NCBI GenBank assembly: GCA_012960835.1
Contig: DUAL01000143.1
Location: 1-27,691 of the forward strand
DNA length: 27,691 nucleotides
Direction of reading: 5' to 3'
Source: Flavobacteriales bacterium
Lineage (GTDB): Bacteria; Bacteroidota; Bacteroidia; Flavobacteriales; BACL11
Shown in pieces: positions 1-6,825 of the stretch. The translations under genes and the position numbers were made by a program. Below the pieces are notes generated by a model that saw nothing but the letters and a program-made list of their open reading frames with translations, did no database searches and was not told the origin of the DNA. The number at the start of each line of letters is the position of its first letter. Position 1 is the stretch's first letter.

Positions 1-7
1 ATTTTAG

Positions 8-15
8 TATTTTTG
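8..15 (+). promoter_or_regulatory. Putative -7 promoter element upstream of coaD
   Basis: TATTTTTG matches the Bacteroidota -7 consensus TAnnTTTG and lies 20 nt before the coaD start codon. The -33 TTG would fall outside the window, so only half of the promoter can be seen. Such 8-mers also arise by chance in AT-rich DNA; the position just before a gene is the main support. Confidence 0.45.
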
Positions 16-35
16 CAAATTAATATAAAAGATCA

Positions 36-494
36 ATGAATAGAATTGCAATTTTTCCGGGTTCATTTTCCCCATTTAGTTTGGGGCATAAAGCTGTGGT
101 GGATAATGCTTTACCACTATTTGATAAAGTAATTATTGCTGTCGGGAATAATCCAGAAAAGAATCAATATTTCTCTATTAAGAAACGGCTAAAATGGATA
201 AATGATGTTTACAAAAATATGCCCAACATAAGTGTGGAGCGTTATGAAGGGCTTACAGTTGATTTTTGTAAAACAGTGAACGCTAACTTTATTGTAAGAG
301 GACTAAGAGATTCTCACGATTTCAAATTCGAGAAGAACATTGCACAAATGAACAAAAAACTAAATGCAGAAATTGAAACAATCTTTATAATAACTCCTCC
401 TGATCTATCACATATTTCTTCTACTATATTAAGAGATATCATTAAAAACGGAGGGGATATTAGTACATTTATTCCAAAAGAAATCTCTATTTAA
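36..494 (+). CDS. coaD: Phosphopantetheine adenylyltransferase
   Basis: Transfers AMP from ATP to 4'-phosphopantetheine to give dephospho-CoA, the penultimate step of CoA synthesis, in the cytosol. The 152-residue length fits the family (about 160). The N-terminal nucleotidyltransferase signature is clear: FPGSFSPFSLGH (residues 7-18) carries the HxGH-type ATP site in its GH form. The C-terminal ISSTILRD supplies the conserved ISSTxxR motif that contacts the ATP phosphates, and an RGLRDSHDF segment sits mid-protein as in other CoaD proteins. The ATG at 36 gives the expected short N-terminus, and a -7-like element lies just upstream. The next gene starts 18 nt after the stop, so the two may be cotranscribed. 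Nothing looks damaged. Confidence 0.96.
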   Translation: MNRIAIFPGSFSPFSLGHKAVVDNALPLFDKVIIAVGNNPEKNQYFSIKKRLKWINDVYKNMPNISVERYEGLTVDFCKTVNANFIVRGLRDSHDFKFEKNIAQMNKKLNAEIETIFIITPPDLSHISSTILRDIIKNGGDISTFIPKEISI

Positions 495-512
495 TAACCA
501 AAAAAGAACAAA

Positions 513-1754
513 ATGAACTTAAAAAATTTAATGACTATTATACTTGCAACCTTACTTTTTGCTTGCACAAAAACAGATCCAAATCAAGTTACAATAACAG
601 GAGAAATTACCAATCCAAAAGGAGAATCTGTAACTTTTAGTAATCAAGATACTTCTTACTCTACTTCTGCAAATGAAGATGGATCCTTTGTTATTTCTTT
701 TAATTTAGATTCTGCCACTAATTTGAATTTTGAACATGGAGTGGAACATACTGCAATGTATGTCAAACCTGGAGACAAAATAAAACTCAGTATTGATACA
801 GAAAAGTTTGATGAGACTATAAAATATGAAGGAAGTGAAGAGTCCTCTTTTTTAGCAAAATTATATTTACTGTCAGAAGAGAATGATTTTCTTGGAGAAG
901 TATTTTATTTAAGTAATGTAAAAGAATATAAAGCAATCTTGGATACTTTTAGAGAGGATGTTCTTGAGGAATTTGGAACAATTACAGATAGTATTTTTAT
1001 TAAAGATCAGATTTCCGGATTAGATAAAAATATCGATTATTTTATTGAAAGACAAGAGAAATTAGCTGAGTACTCAGATGATGTAAAGCACTACATGTGG
1101 GAAACCAAAGAATTGGGGAGGAATTTTAACTTTTATGCTGCAATGGATTCTTTAAATAGCGAACAATTCAGCAATATGTTAGAGGCGTATTCTGCTAAAT
1201 TTCTTGCTTTACTTAGTAAGGTAACCGATTCCGATTTTATTATAGAAGCAAAAGAAAGAATTGCAAAAACCACAAGCAACTGGGGCGATAGAAAAACAGC
1301 AATTGACAATATGCCACAAGAAGGCGAACCAGCCATTGACTTTACTTATCCTGACAAAGATGGAAATGAATTTTCGCTTGCTAGTTTTAAAGGTACTTTG
1401 ATTTATGTAGATGTATGGGCAACTTGGTGCGGACCATGCAAAGCAGAAATCCCATATTTACAAAAATTAGAGGAAGAATATCAAGGATATTGTACCATCA
1501 CATTCCTTTCTGTTTCGGTGGATACCGATAAAGATGCTTGGTTAAAGATGGTAAAAGAAAAAGAATTAGGCGGAACGCAATTGTGGGCAGATGGTTGGAG
1601 TGAAATCACAAAATCATACGCTATTTTTGGAATTCCAAGATTTATGCTTTTTTCTGCTGATGGGAATGTAATTTCAACTAATGCACCAAGGCCTTCTTCT
1701 GATGAGATTAGAGGGTTGTTGAATGCTAATCTAGGTGGATTACCTAATCTATAA
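513..1754 (+). CDS. TlpA-like thioredoxin-fold lipoprotein
   Basis: Probable membrane-anchored thiol-disulfide oxidoreductase facing the periplasm. Residues 1-18 form a lipoprotein signal (MNLKNLMTIILATLLFAC) with the lipidated Cys at 18. Residues about 26-110 look like the beta-rich N-terminal domain common in Bacteroidota TlpA proteins. A mostly helical middle follows, then a thioredoxin domain from about 270 to the end. Its active site is WCGPC with Cys306 and Cys309, followed by an IPYLQKL helix. A cis-Pro is likely in GIPRFMLF. At 413 residues it has the usual size of this family (TlpA, ResA or thiol:disulfide interchange proteins). The substrate cannot be told from sequence; cytochrome maturation and general periplasmic thiol reduction are both possible. 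It lies between coaD and a sirtuin gene that begins 2 nt after its stop. Confidence 0.88.
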   Translation: MNLKNLMTIILATLLFACTKTDPNQVTITGEITNPKGESVTFSNQDTSYSTSANEDGSFVISFNLDSATNLNFEHGVEHTAMYVKPGDKIKLSIDTEKFDETIKYEGSEESSFLAKLYLLSEENDFLGEVFYLSNVKEYKAILDTFREDVLEEFGTITDSIFIKDQISGLDKNIDYFIERQEKLAEYSDDVKHYMWETKELGRNFNFYAAMDSLNSEQFSNMLEAYSAKFLALLSKVTDSDFIIEAKERIAKTTSNWGDRKTAIDNMPQEGEPAIDFTYPDKDGNEFSLASFKGTLIYVDVWATWCGPCKAEIPYLQKLEEEYQGYCTITFLSVSVDTDKDAWLKMVKEKELGGTQLWADGWSEITKSYAIFGIPRFMLFSADGNVISTNAPRPSSDEIRGLLNANLGGLPNL

Positions 1755-1756
1755 TT

Positions 1757-2431
1757 TTGCAAAACATAGTTGTTTTTACGGGTGCCGGAATTTCTGCTGA
1801 AAGTGGTTTGGGTACTTTTCGTGATAGTGGCGGACTTTGGGAGCAATTTAAAGTTGAAGATGTAGCAACCCCCCAGGCATTTGAAAGAAATCCTGAATTG
1901 GTGCTTAATTTTTACAATCTCAGAAGAAAACAGCTTTTGGAAAGTGAGCCCAATGCGGCACATATTTCTTTAAATAAACTTTCAGAAAAATACAAGCTTC
2001 ATATCGTTACACAAAACATTGACGATTTGCACGAAAGAAGTGGAAGTAAAAAAGTATTGCATTTACACGGAAAACTAAGAGAATCCAAAAGTAGTGTGGA
2101 TGATTCTTTAATTTATTTGATTGAAGGAGTCAACTTGAAGATGGGAGATTTGTGTGAAAAAGGAAGTCAGTTGCGCCCCAATGTGGTATGGTTTGGGGAA
2201 GCAGTTCCAAAAATGATAGATGCTATTTCTATTACTAAAAAAGCAGATGTTTTTATTGTAATTGGCACTTCTTTGAATGTTTATCCGGCTGCATCTCTGC
2301 TAAATTATACCAATAATGCAAACAGAATTATTTTGATAGACCCAAAAGTAGAGGAGGAAAGAAGTATTGAAGTTATAAAAGAAAAAGCCACTATTGCAGT
2401 GCCAAAATTGGTGGAGGAACTATTGTTATAA
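1757..2431 (+). CDS. cobB: NAD-dependent protein deacylase, class III sirtuin
   Basis: Removes acyl groups from lysines using NAD+, giving nicotinamide and O-acyl-ADP-ribose. The visible motifs are GAGISAESG (9-17), TQNIDDLHERSG (85-96) and the catalytic His104 in LHLHG. Tyr53 and Arg56 in FYNLRRKQL form the YxxR pair that class III sirtuins use to bind acidic acyl-lysines, so desuccinylase or demalonylase activity is the better guess than plain deacetylase. The four-Cys zinc site of many sirtuins is absent: only Cys133 remains in that region, which I recall being common in Bacteroidota relatives. The start is taken as TTG at 1757, because no ATG or GTG precedes the GAG motif in frame and homologues begin a similar distance upstream. 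This TTG overlaps a TAATTTTG promoter-like 8-mer. Confidence 0.9.
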   Translation: MQNIVVFTGAGISAESGLGTFRDSGGLWEQFKVEDVATPQAFERNPELVLNFYNLRRKQLLESEPNAAHISLNKLSEKYKLHIVTQNIDDLHERSGSKKVLHLHGKLRESKSSVDDSLIYLIEGVNLKMGDLCEKGSQLRPNVVWFGEAVPKMIDAISITKKADVFIVIGTSLNVYPAASLLNYTNNANRIILIDPKVEEERSIEVIKEKATIAVPKLVEELLL

Positions 2432-2605
2432 ATCCATATACTCCTTAAAGACTGCCTGAAAATACAGTTCAGCTTCTTTTTGTATCTGTACTTTGCCAAT
2501 ACTATCAGGAGCATGGCTTTCAAATACTTTATTATAACTTTCTGAAAAAGCATAATTTGCTTTAGGAGTAATTAAACCATAGCCTTTATGGAAAGTAAAA
2601 TTGAT
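2426..2605 (-). pseudogene. Decayed C-terminal fragment of an LTA-synthase-like sulfatase
   Basis: Read on the minus strand, about 59 codons ending in TAA at 2426-2428 encode a peptide containing GYGLI, AFSESYNK, ES and KEAELYFQAVF. This lines up with the last 60 residues of the intact LTA-synthase-like protein at 3874-5718 (GYGMI, AFSITYNK, ES, EAEMFLQHSF), with about a third of positions identical and the same distance to the stop. In-frame homology seems to continue faintly beyond 2605, but an in-frame TAG at 2606-2608 breaks it and no catalytic domain follows. I read this as the tail of an older paralogue that has been lost. Its stop abuts the sirtuin stop on the other strand. Confidence 0.72.
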
Positions 2606-2885
2606 CTACTTAAAATTACTGGCGGTATCATTCAGGATTTTAATAAGTAAGATAGTTCTCAAATATTGTTTGAAAAAGTGTTTTTAATCTTTTTTTCAAC
2701 TAATTTAAACGGATCTCCAAAAGCAGTATACTTTTTAGTTACTTTTACCTAATGCTTTTTAAGAAAAAATTACTACCGAACAGAAGAAAAATGCGGTTTA
2801 TATGTGGAACATTAAACCCAACGAATATAATCCAATCCCAATGAATAACATCCAAAAAAACACCGCTTTTTTTAAGATTAAATAA
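2588..2885 (+). pseudogene. Decayed plus-strand coding remnant, function unknown
   Basis: This stretch fills most of the 457-nt gap before the next gene. From ATG 2588 one frame reads about 20 residues (MESKIDLLKITGGIIQDFNK), hits TAA at 2648-2650, then continues in the same frame with DSSQILFEKVF and NGSPKAVYFLVTFT to TAA at 2750-2752. After a one-base shift, a 40-codon open stretch (2763-2885) includes EQKKNAVYMWNIKPNEYN and ends 3 nt before the next start codon. The residue composition looks protein-like and unlike random AT-rich translation. I do not recognise the family. It is probably a gene of about 100 codons broken by a stop and a frameshift. Its first codons overlap the minus-strand sulfatase remnant. 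Confidence 0.45.
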
Positions 2886-2888
2886 ACA

Positions 2889-3728
2889 ATGAAGACACTT
2901 ATTTTTTGCACATCCTACTTCGATACGGAAGAATTGTATCAAAAAAGGTACCAAAAGTGGATTGATTATTACAATCATCACCCATTCACGAATGATAAGC
3001 ACATGTATTTAATTGATGACTGTTCTGATTTAGAACTAATGACAGATGACGCAGTGCATACTATAAAAGAAGATCAATTAGGCAACTTTCAAGAAGTAAA
3101 TAAAATTAATCTATATTCATTTCATGATAGAAAAGGATTAAATTGGTCTCATAACTTTGCAAATAATGAGGGATGGTGGAGAAGCTTCTGCGCGGCTCTA
3201 AATATAGCTGAAGAATATAATTATGAAAAAATCGTCCATATTGAGTCTGACGCGTTTTTAATTTCTAAGAGGGTGTTTGATCACATAGACAGTCTAAAGA
3301 CGGGCTGGACGGCGTTCTGGGCTAATAAATACTACTTCCCTGAGTCTTGTATACAAGTAATTTGCAAAGATCAGTTTGACAGTTTCAGAGATTTTGCTTC
3401 TTGTGGCTATCATGAACTTTCTAAGAAGGGGAAAGCAGAAAAAATTATTCCATTTACTGATGTTGAGAGAAGATTTCTAGGAGATAGATATGGAGAAAAT
3501 GTTGATGAGCAGATGGAAGGGCTAGATTATTTTTGTCAAACTAAATTAGATACAATTATTACTCCTGAATCTTCTGACACATTACAAGGATTTAATATAA
3601 TCGTTTGGCGTACCTTATGGCGTTTTCACTTGTTTCAATTGGTTTGGAGCGCTAGAATAGTGCTATTAGTACTGATAGGAATAGGATTGATATTACTATG
3701 GGCTATAAAAAATGGTGTTGTTTATTGA
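2889..3728 (+). CDS. Glycosyltransferase-like protein with a C-terminal membrane helix
   Basis: I cannot name the family with certainty. The first 235 residues look like a GT-A type glycosyltransferase: an N-terminal strand (MKTLIFCTSYFD), a WWRSFCAALNIAEEY helix (96-110), then KIVHIESDAFLIS (114-126), where Glu119-Ser-Asp121 sits where a metal-binding DxD-like motif would be. After residue 235 the character changes abruptly to a Trp- and Leu-rich segment (VWRTLWRFHLFQLVW) and one strongly hydrophobic helix (about 254-273) with a short tail. That would anchor the protein in the inner membrane, or it may be an out-of-frame or fused tail. Gene remnants lie on both sides, and some patches (around 3185-3320) look richer in G and C than the neighbours, so recent acquisition is plausible. 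The ATG at 2889 follows a remnant stop by 3 nt. Confidence 0.5.
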   Translation: MKTLIFCTSYFDTEELYQKRYQKWIDYYNHHPFTNDKHMYLIDDCSDLELMTDDAVHTIKEDQLGNFQEVNKINLYSFHDRKGLNWSHNFANNEGWWRSFCAALNIAEEYNYEKIVHIESDAFLISKRVFDHIDSLKTGWTAFWANKYYFPESCIQVICKDQFDSFRDFASCGYHELSKKGKAEKIIPFTDVERRFLGDRYGENVDEQMEGLDYFCQTKLDTIITPESSDTLQGFNIIVWRTLWRFHLFQLVWSARIVLLVLIGIGLILLWAIKNGVVY

Positions 3729-3757
3729 AAAACGACTTAGTACTGTAAACACACTAG

Positions 3758-3885
3758 GCCCTAGAGAAAAAAATAGAAGATAGAAAATTTAGGATTGCTA
3801 ATTATGCTTTTGGATATGATAAAAAAACCATCCATTTCTAAAAGAGGAGATTAAAAGGTGCTTGCATAATAATTTAATAACTTAA
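3758..3885 (+). pseudogene. Frameshifted coding remnant, function unknown
   Basis: Between the glycosyltransferase-like gene and the sulfatase gene, one frame from 3758 reads an open, protein-like segment (ALEKKIEDRKFRIANY, then AFGYDKKTIHF) to TAA at 3839-3841. Adding one base near 3836 joins it to LKEEIKRCLHNNLIT and a stop at 3883-3885, inside the end of the opposing sulfatase gene. There is no start codon or complete domain. I take it as the C-terminal remnant of a lost gene, perhaps from the same insertion as its upstream neighbour. A chance open frame cannot be excluded. Confidence 0.35.
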
Positions 3886-5718
3886 ATATCTGTCAAATGA
3901 ATGTTGTAAAAACATCTCAGCTTCAGACACAATACTACTATCATTAAAATTACTTTCTATAAACTTATTATATGTTATAGAAAAAGCAGAATTACCATCT
4001 TCTTTAATCATGCCATAACCACTACCAAAAGAATAAAAAATAAATCCAGAATTATTATCAAAGATATCTCCCCCAAAATAATCATTATCAACATTAATTT
4101 CCATCTGGCTCAAAATAGTAGGTGTAATATCAATATGTGAAGCAAATTTATCCCACTGCGCTCCTTTGTGATTTGTATCTAAAACTTCACCATACCAAAG
4201 CATAGGGATTTTAAATCTTTCTTTTTGTGCAAATCTTCTTTTGATAGGAGAGTTGTGGCTATGATCAGCAACAATAACAAACAAAGTGTTAGCATACCAA
4301 TTCTCATCTTTAACACTTCCCATAAAATCACCAAGGCATTTATCAGTATATGCCACTGAATTGACATATTTATCTTCCTTACTGTTAAAAGACAATTTGT
4401 GCTCAGCAGGAAAATCAAAAGGAGAATGTGAGCTAATAGTAAAAAGTGTACTCATAAAAGGCTCTGGCAAATGCTTTAATTCTTCTTTAAATTGAATAAA
4501 CATATATTCATCATGCACCCCTAATGCTCCTGATGGTAAATGTTTATAATATGATTCATCTTTTACTACATCAAAGCCTTGTGAAAGCAAGTAACCTTTA
4601 ATATTCCCATAGGTTAATTGTCCTCCAAAAAAATAAGATGAATGATAATTAGAAAGAGACTTATTTAATGACGGTAACTTTCTAGCCTTATCTGTTTGAT
4701 TAATAATTGCTACATGCGGCAATACTGGAAAAGAAGAAAATATAGAACTCATACCTTGATCAGATGTCCATCCATTAGAATAGAAATTTGTAAAAGATAA
4801 TCCCTCTTTCTCAAGAGCCTTAAAGTTAGGTGTAATCCCTTTTAACCCCCCCAAACTTTCAATATTATCAGCTGACCAGCTTTCAAGCAGAATAAAAACA
4901 ATATTTGGATTTTTATTTGTTAAAACATAGGTAGTAGAATCGCTCTTTTTTTTAATACTTTTAATAAACTTATCTACTTGTTCTTGTGAATATTTTTTAT
5001 AAGGATTTCCTTTAAAATTGCTTTTGTTCTTAAGTACATTCTGAATCAAATTCCAATTAGGATTTACAGTAACATCATTCAATATTATATTATTGGAAAA
5101 ATAAGCATCACTCAGATTAATTGGAATTTCTTTCCACCCTCCTCTTATTAAAAGTAAGAACATCCCAAGTACAATTGGTAATTTTATAATTTTTACAATA
5201 AACTGTTTATAATTATATCTAGTTGAGGTGAAGAATTGATGCACAAGAACCGTATAAATCTTTACAAATACTACTGCAATAAATATTGCTATTAGCATTG
5301 TAAAATAGTTGCCATATGTGGCAGTTGAAAATACCTCTGATGGATTAGCAAAATGGCTTAAAGCTGTAAAATTGAGCTTTGTTCCCCACTCAGCATAAAG
5401 TGATACTTCCCCCCCTATTATTAATGCTGATGCAACGATAAAAAGAGCATTAATCCAATAAACTAATCCACTAATGAAAGTATTGAACCTTTTTCGTAAA
5501 ATAATTGAATTAAAAAATAAAAGTATGGTGATTATTACTGATAAATACGCTATAAAAGAAATATCTAATCTAACTGATTTTTTAACAATGCATAATAGTT
5601 CTGTTGATGAGAATTGCAAGAATTCTTCTAGGTAGTTTGCAATAAAGAATAGTCGGTTTACAAAAAAGTAAAGCAGCCAAAAAACAAATAATCTTATGAA
5701 GTATTTGAAATTACTCAT
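3874..5718 (-). CDS. LTA-synthase-family sulfatase / phosphoglycerol transferase
   Basis: Membrane enzyme of the alkaline-phosphatase superfamily (LtaS, OpgB and PetA-like phosphoethanolamine or phosphoglycerol transferases) that modifies envelope glycans or lipids. The N-terminal 195 residues contain about five membrane helices. A linker follows, then the extracytoplasmic sulfatase domain from about residue 270. Metal-site residues are visible: Glu279 in FILLESWS, the nucleophile candidate Thr318 in NGWTSDQG, His431 in SSHSPF, and Asp485-His486 in VADHSH. The 614-residue length is normal. In Bacteroidota the donor is likely a phospholipid head group, and the acceptor is unknown. The start codon overlaps the end of the NUDIX gene by 8 nt, so the two are probably translationally coupled. 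A decayed paralogue tail lies at 2426-2605. Confidence 0.86.
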   Translation of the reverse strand: MSNFKYFIRLFVFWLLYFFVNRLFFIANYLEEFLQFSSTELLCIVKKSVRLDISFIAYLSVIITILLFFNSIILRKRFNTFISGLVYWINALFIVASALIIGGEVSLYAEWGTKLNFTALSHFANPSEVFSTATYGNYFTMLIAIFIAVVFVKIYTVLVHQFFTSTRYNYKQFIVKIIKLPIVLGMFLLLIRGGWKEIPINLSDAYFSNNIILNDVTVNPNWNLIQNVLKNKSNFKGNPYKKYSQEQVDKFIKSIKKKSDSTTYVLTNKNPNIVFILLESWSADNIESLGGLKGITPNFKALEKEGLSFTNFYSNGWTSDQGMSSIFSSFPVLPHVAIINQTDKARKLPSLNKSLSNYHSSYFFGGQLTYGNIKGYLLSQGFDVVKDESYYKHLPSGALGVHDEYMFIQFKEELKHLPEPFMSTLFTISSHSPFDFPAEHKLSFNSKEDKYVNSVAYTDKCLGDFMGSVKDENWYANTLFVIVADHSHNSPIKRRFAQKERFKIPMLWYGEVLDTNHKGAQWDKFASHIDITPTILSQMEINVDNDYFGGDIFDNNSGFIFYSFGSGYGMIKEDGNSAFSITYNKFIESNFNDSSIVSEAEMFLQHSFDRYLSY

Positions 5719-6184
5719 TTAAAAACAGTTCTTTTATATTCCCATAAGAGTTTTTTAATTTTTCCTTAATCTCTCCCTGTTTTACCCAACAAACCCTCAT
5801 TATTCCCTCCTCTTTTTGAGGGACTAATTTGCCATCAAAATGGGTTCTCATTTTGAACCAAAAGGTGCGTTTTAATATTTTGTTGCCTTTATGCTTGTAA
5901 ATATGATAGGTTTCCAAAAATTTCTCTACAATTTCCAAGCCATTTATTCCGCATTCCTCCTCTACTTCTCTTTTGGCACAACTTTCAATCTCCTCAGCTT
6001 TTTCTTTTTTTCCTTTTGGTAAATCCCATTTTCCATTTCTGAAAATCATTAAAAGCTCGTTTTCCTGATTATAAACCAATCCGCCTGCAGCTTCAATTAG
6101 ATTGTAATTAGAACAAAATTCTTCCCAATTATCCACTATAACTTTTGGCTTGTTGTTAGTAAAAACTTTATATTTTTGCGTCAT
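5711..6184 (-). CDS. NUDIX hydrolase
   Basis: Hydrolyses a nucleoside diphosphate linked to another group; the substrate is unknown. The 23-residue NUDIX box is complete at residues 58-80: Gly58, Glu64 and the REVEEECGI end. KWDLPKGK just before it is the usual approach sequence. The open frame could extend 29 codons further, but ATG 6184 gives the family-like N-terminus MTQKYKVFTNNKP, whereas the extension reads antisense through pyrE. With this start the protein is 157 residues, and its ATG and that of divergent pyrE share the CATG at 6182-6185. NUDIX genes beside pyrE recur in Flavobacteriia. The 3' end overlaps the sulfatase start by 8 nt. Confidence 0.88.
   Translation of the reverse strand: MTQKYKVFTNNKPKVIVDNWEEFCSNYNLIEAAGGLVYNQENELLMIFRNGKWDLPKGKKEKAEEIESCAKREVEEECGINGLEIVEKFLETYHIYKHKGNKILKRTFWFKMRTHFDGKLVPQKEEGIMRVCWVKQGEIKEKLKNSYGNIKELFLNE
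6150..6178 (+). promoter_or_regulatory. Putative pyrE promoter
   Basis: TTG at 6150-6152, 18 nt, then TATTTTTG at 6171-6178 fit the Bacteroidota pattern TTG-N17-23-TAnnTTTG. The -7 element ends only 4 nt before the pyrE ATG, which would place transcription start at or next to the start codon. The element lies within the beginning of the NUDIX coding region on the other strand. Confidence 0.6.
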
Positions 6185-6824
6185 GATTTCTGATATTGAA
6201 ATAGGCAAACAAGTCGCCAAATCCTTACTGCAAATAAACGCAATTATTTTACAACCGGATAATCCCTTCACTTGGGCTTCTAGCTGGAAATCGCCAATCT
6301 ATTGTGATAATCGGAAAATCCTCTCTTTTCCAGAGAGTAGAACTTATATTCGGCAAAGTTTAGTAAAGGTGATAAACAAACATTACGGAAGTGCTAATGT
6401 TATTGCCGGAGTTGCAACAGGAGCTATTGCCCATGGCGTTTTGGTGGCAGAAGAAATGGGCTTGCCTTTTATTTATGTTCGTTCTGCCGCTAAGGAGCAC
6501 GGAAAACAAAATGTGATTGAGGGCGCTTATACTTCCGGACAATCAGTAATTGTAATTGAAGATTTGATAAGTAGTGGAAAAAGTAGTTTGGAAGCAGTAG
6601 AGGCATTACGAAAGGAAGGTTTAAATGTGAAGGGCTTAATATCAATCTTCACTTATGGATTAGATGCCGCTACCAAGAATTTCAAAAAAGCAGATTGTGA
6701 GTTTATTTCCCTTTGCAATTATTCTACGCTTTTAAAGGAAGCAGTAAAACAAGATTATATAAAACAGGCGGATTTGAAAGTTTTGGAGAAGTGGAGCGAA
6801 AATCCTTCAAAATGGAATAAATGA
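6183..6824 (+). CDS. pyrE: Orotate phosphoribosyltransferase
   Basis: Makes orotidine 5'-monophosphate from orotate and PRPP in de novo pyrimidine synthesis. The type I phosphoribosyltransferase PRPP loop is clear in VIVIEDLISSGKSS, and the catalytic flexible loop is KEHGKQNVIEG. SSWKSPIYCDNRK near the N-terminus matches the substrate-binding region of the family. Starting at ATG 6183 gives 213 residues, the normal length. An in-frame ATG at 6150 lies upstream of the -7 element and would encode 11 extra residues not expected in the family. The next gene begins one base after the stop. Confidence 0.96.
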   Translation: MISDIEIGKQVAKSLLQINAIILQPDNPFTWASSWKSPIYCDNRKILSFPESRTYIRQSLVKVINKHYGSANVIAGVATGAIAHGVLVAEEMGLPFIYVRSAAKEHGKQNVIEGAYTSGQSVIVIEDLISSGKSSLEAVEALRKEGLNVKGLISIFTYGLDAATKNFKKADCEFISLCNYSTLLKEAVKQDYIKQADLKVLEKWSENPSKWNK

Positions 6825-6825
6825 T

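Noticed and set aside
1481..1963. 160-codon minus-strand frame across the TlpA/sirtuin junction
   Set aside because: It runs antisense through two motif-confirmed genes and shows no family pattern.
2745..3002. 85-codon minus-strand frame before the glycosyltransferase-like gene
   Set aside because: It overlaps the start of a better-supported plus-strand gene and shows no motif; the plus-strand readings look more protein-like.
2432..3885. Mobile element or insertion sequence as the source of the accessory patch
   Set aside because: I looked for transposase motifs, terminal inverted repeats and target duplications and saw none; only gene remnants and one intact gene are visible.
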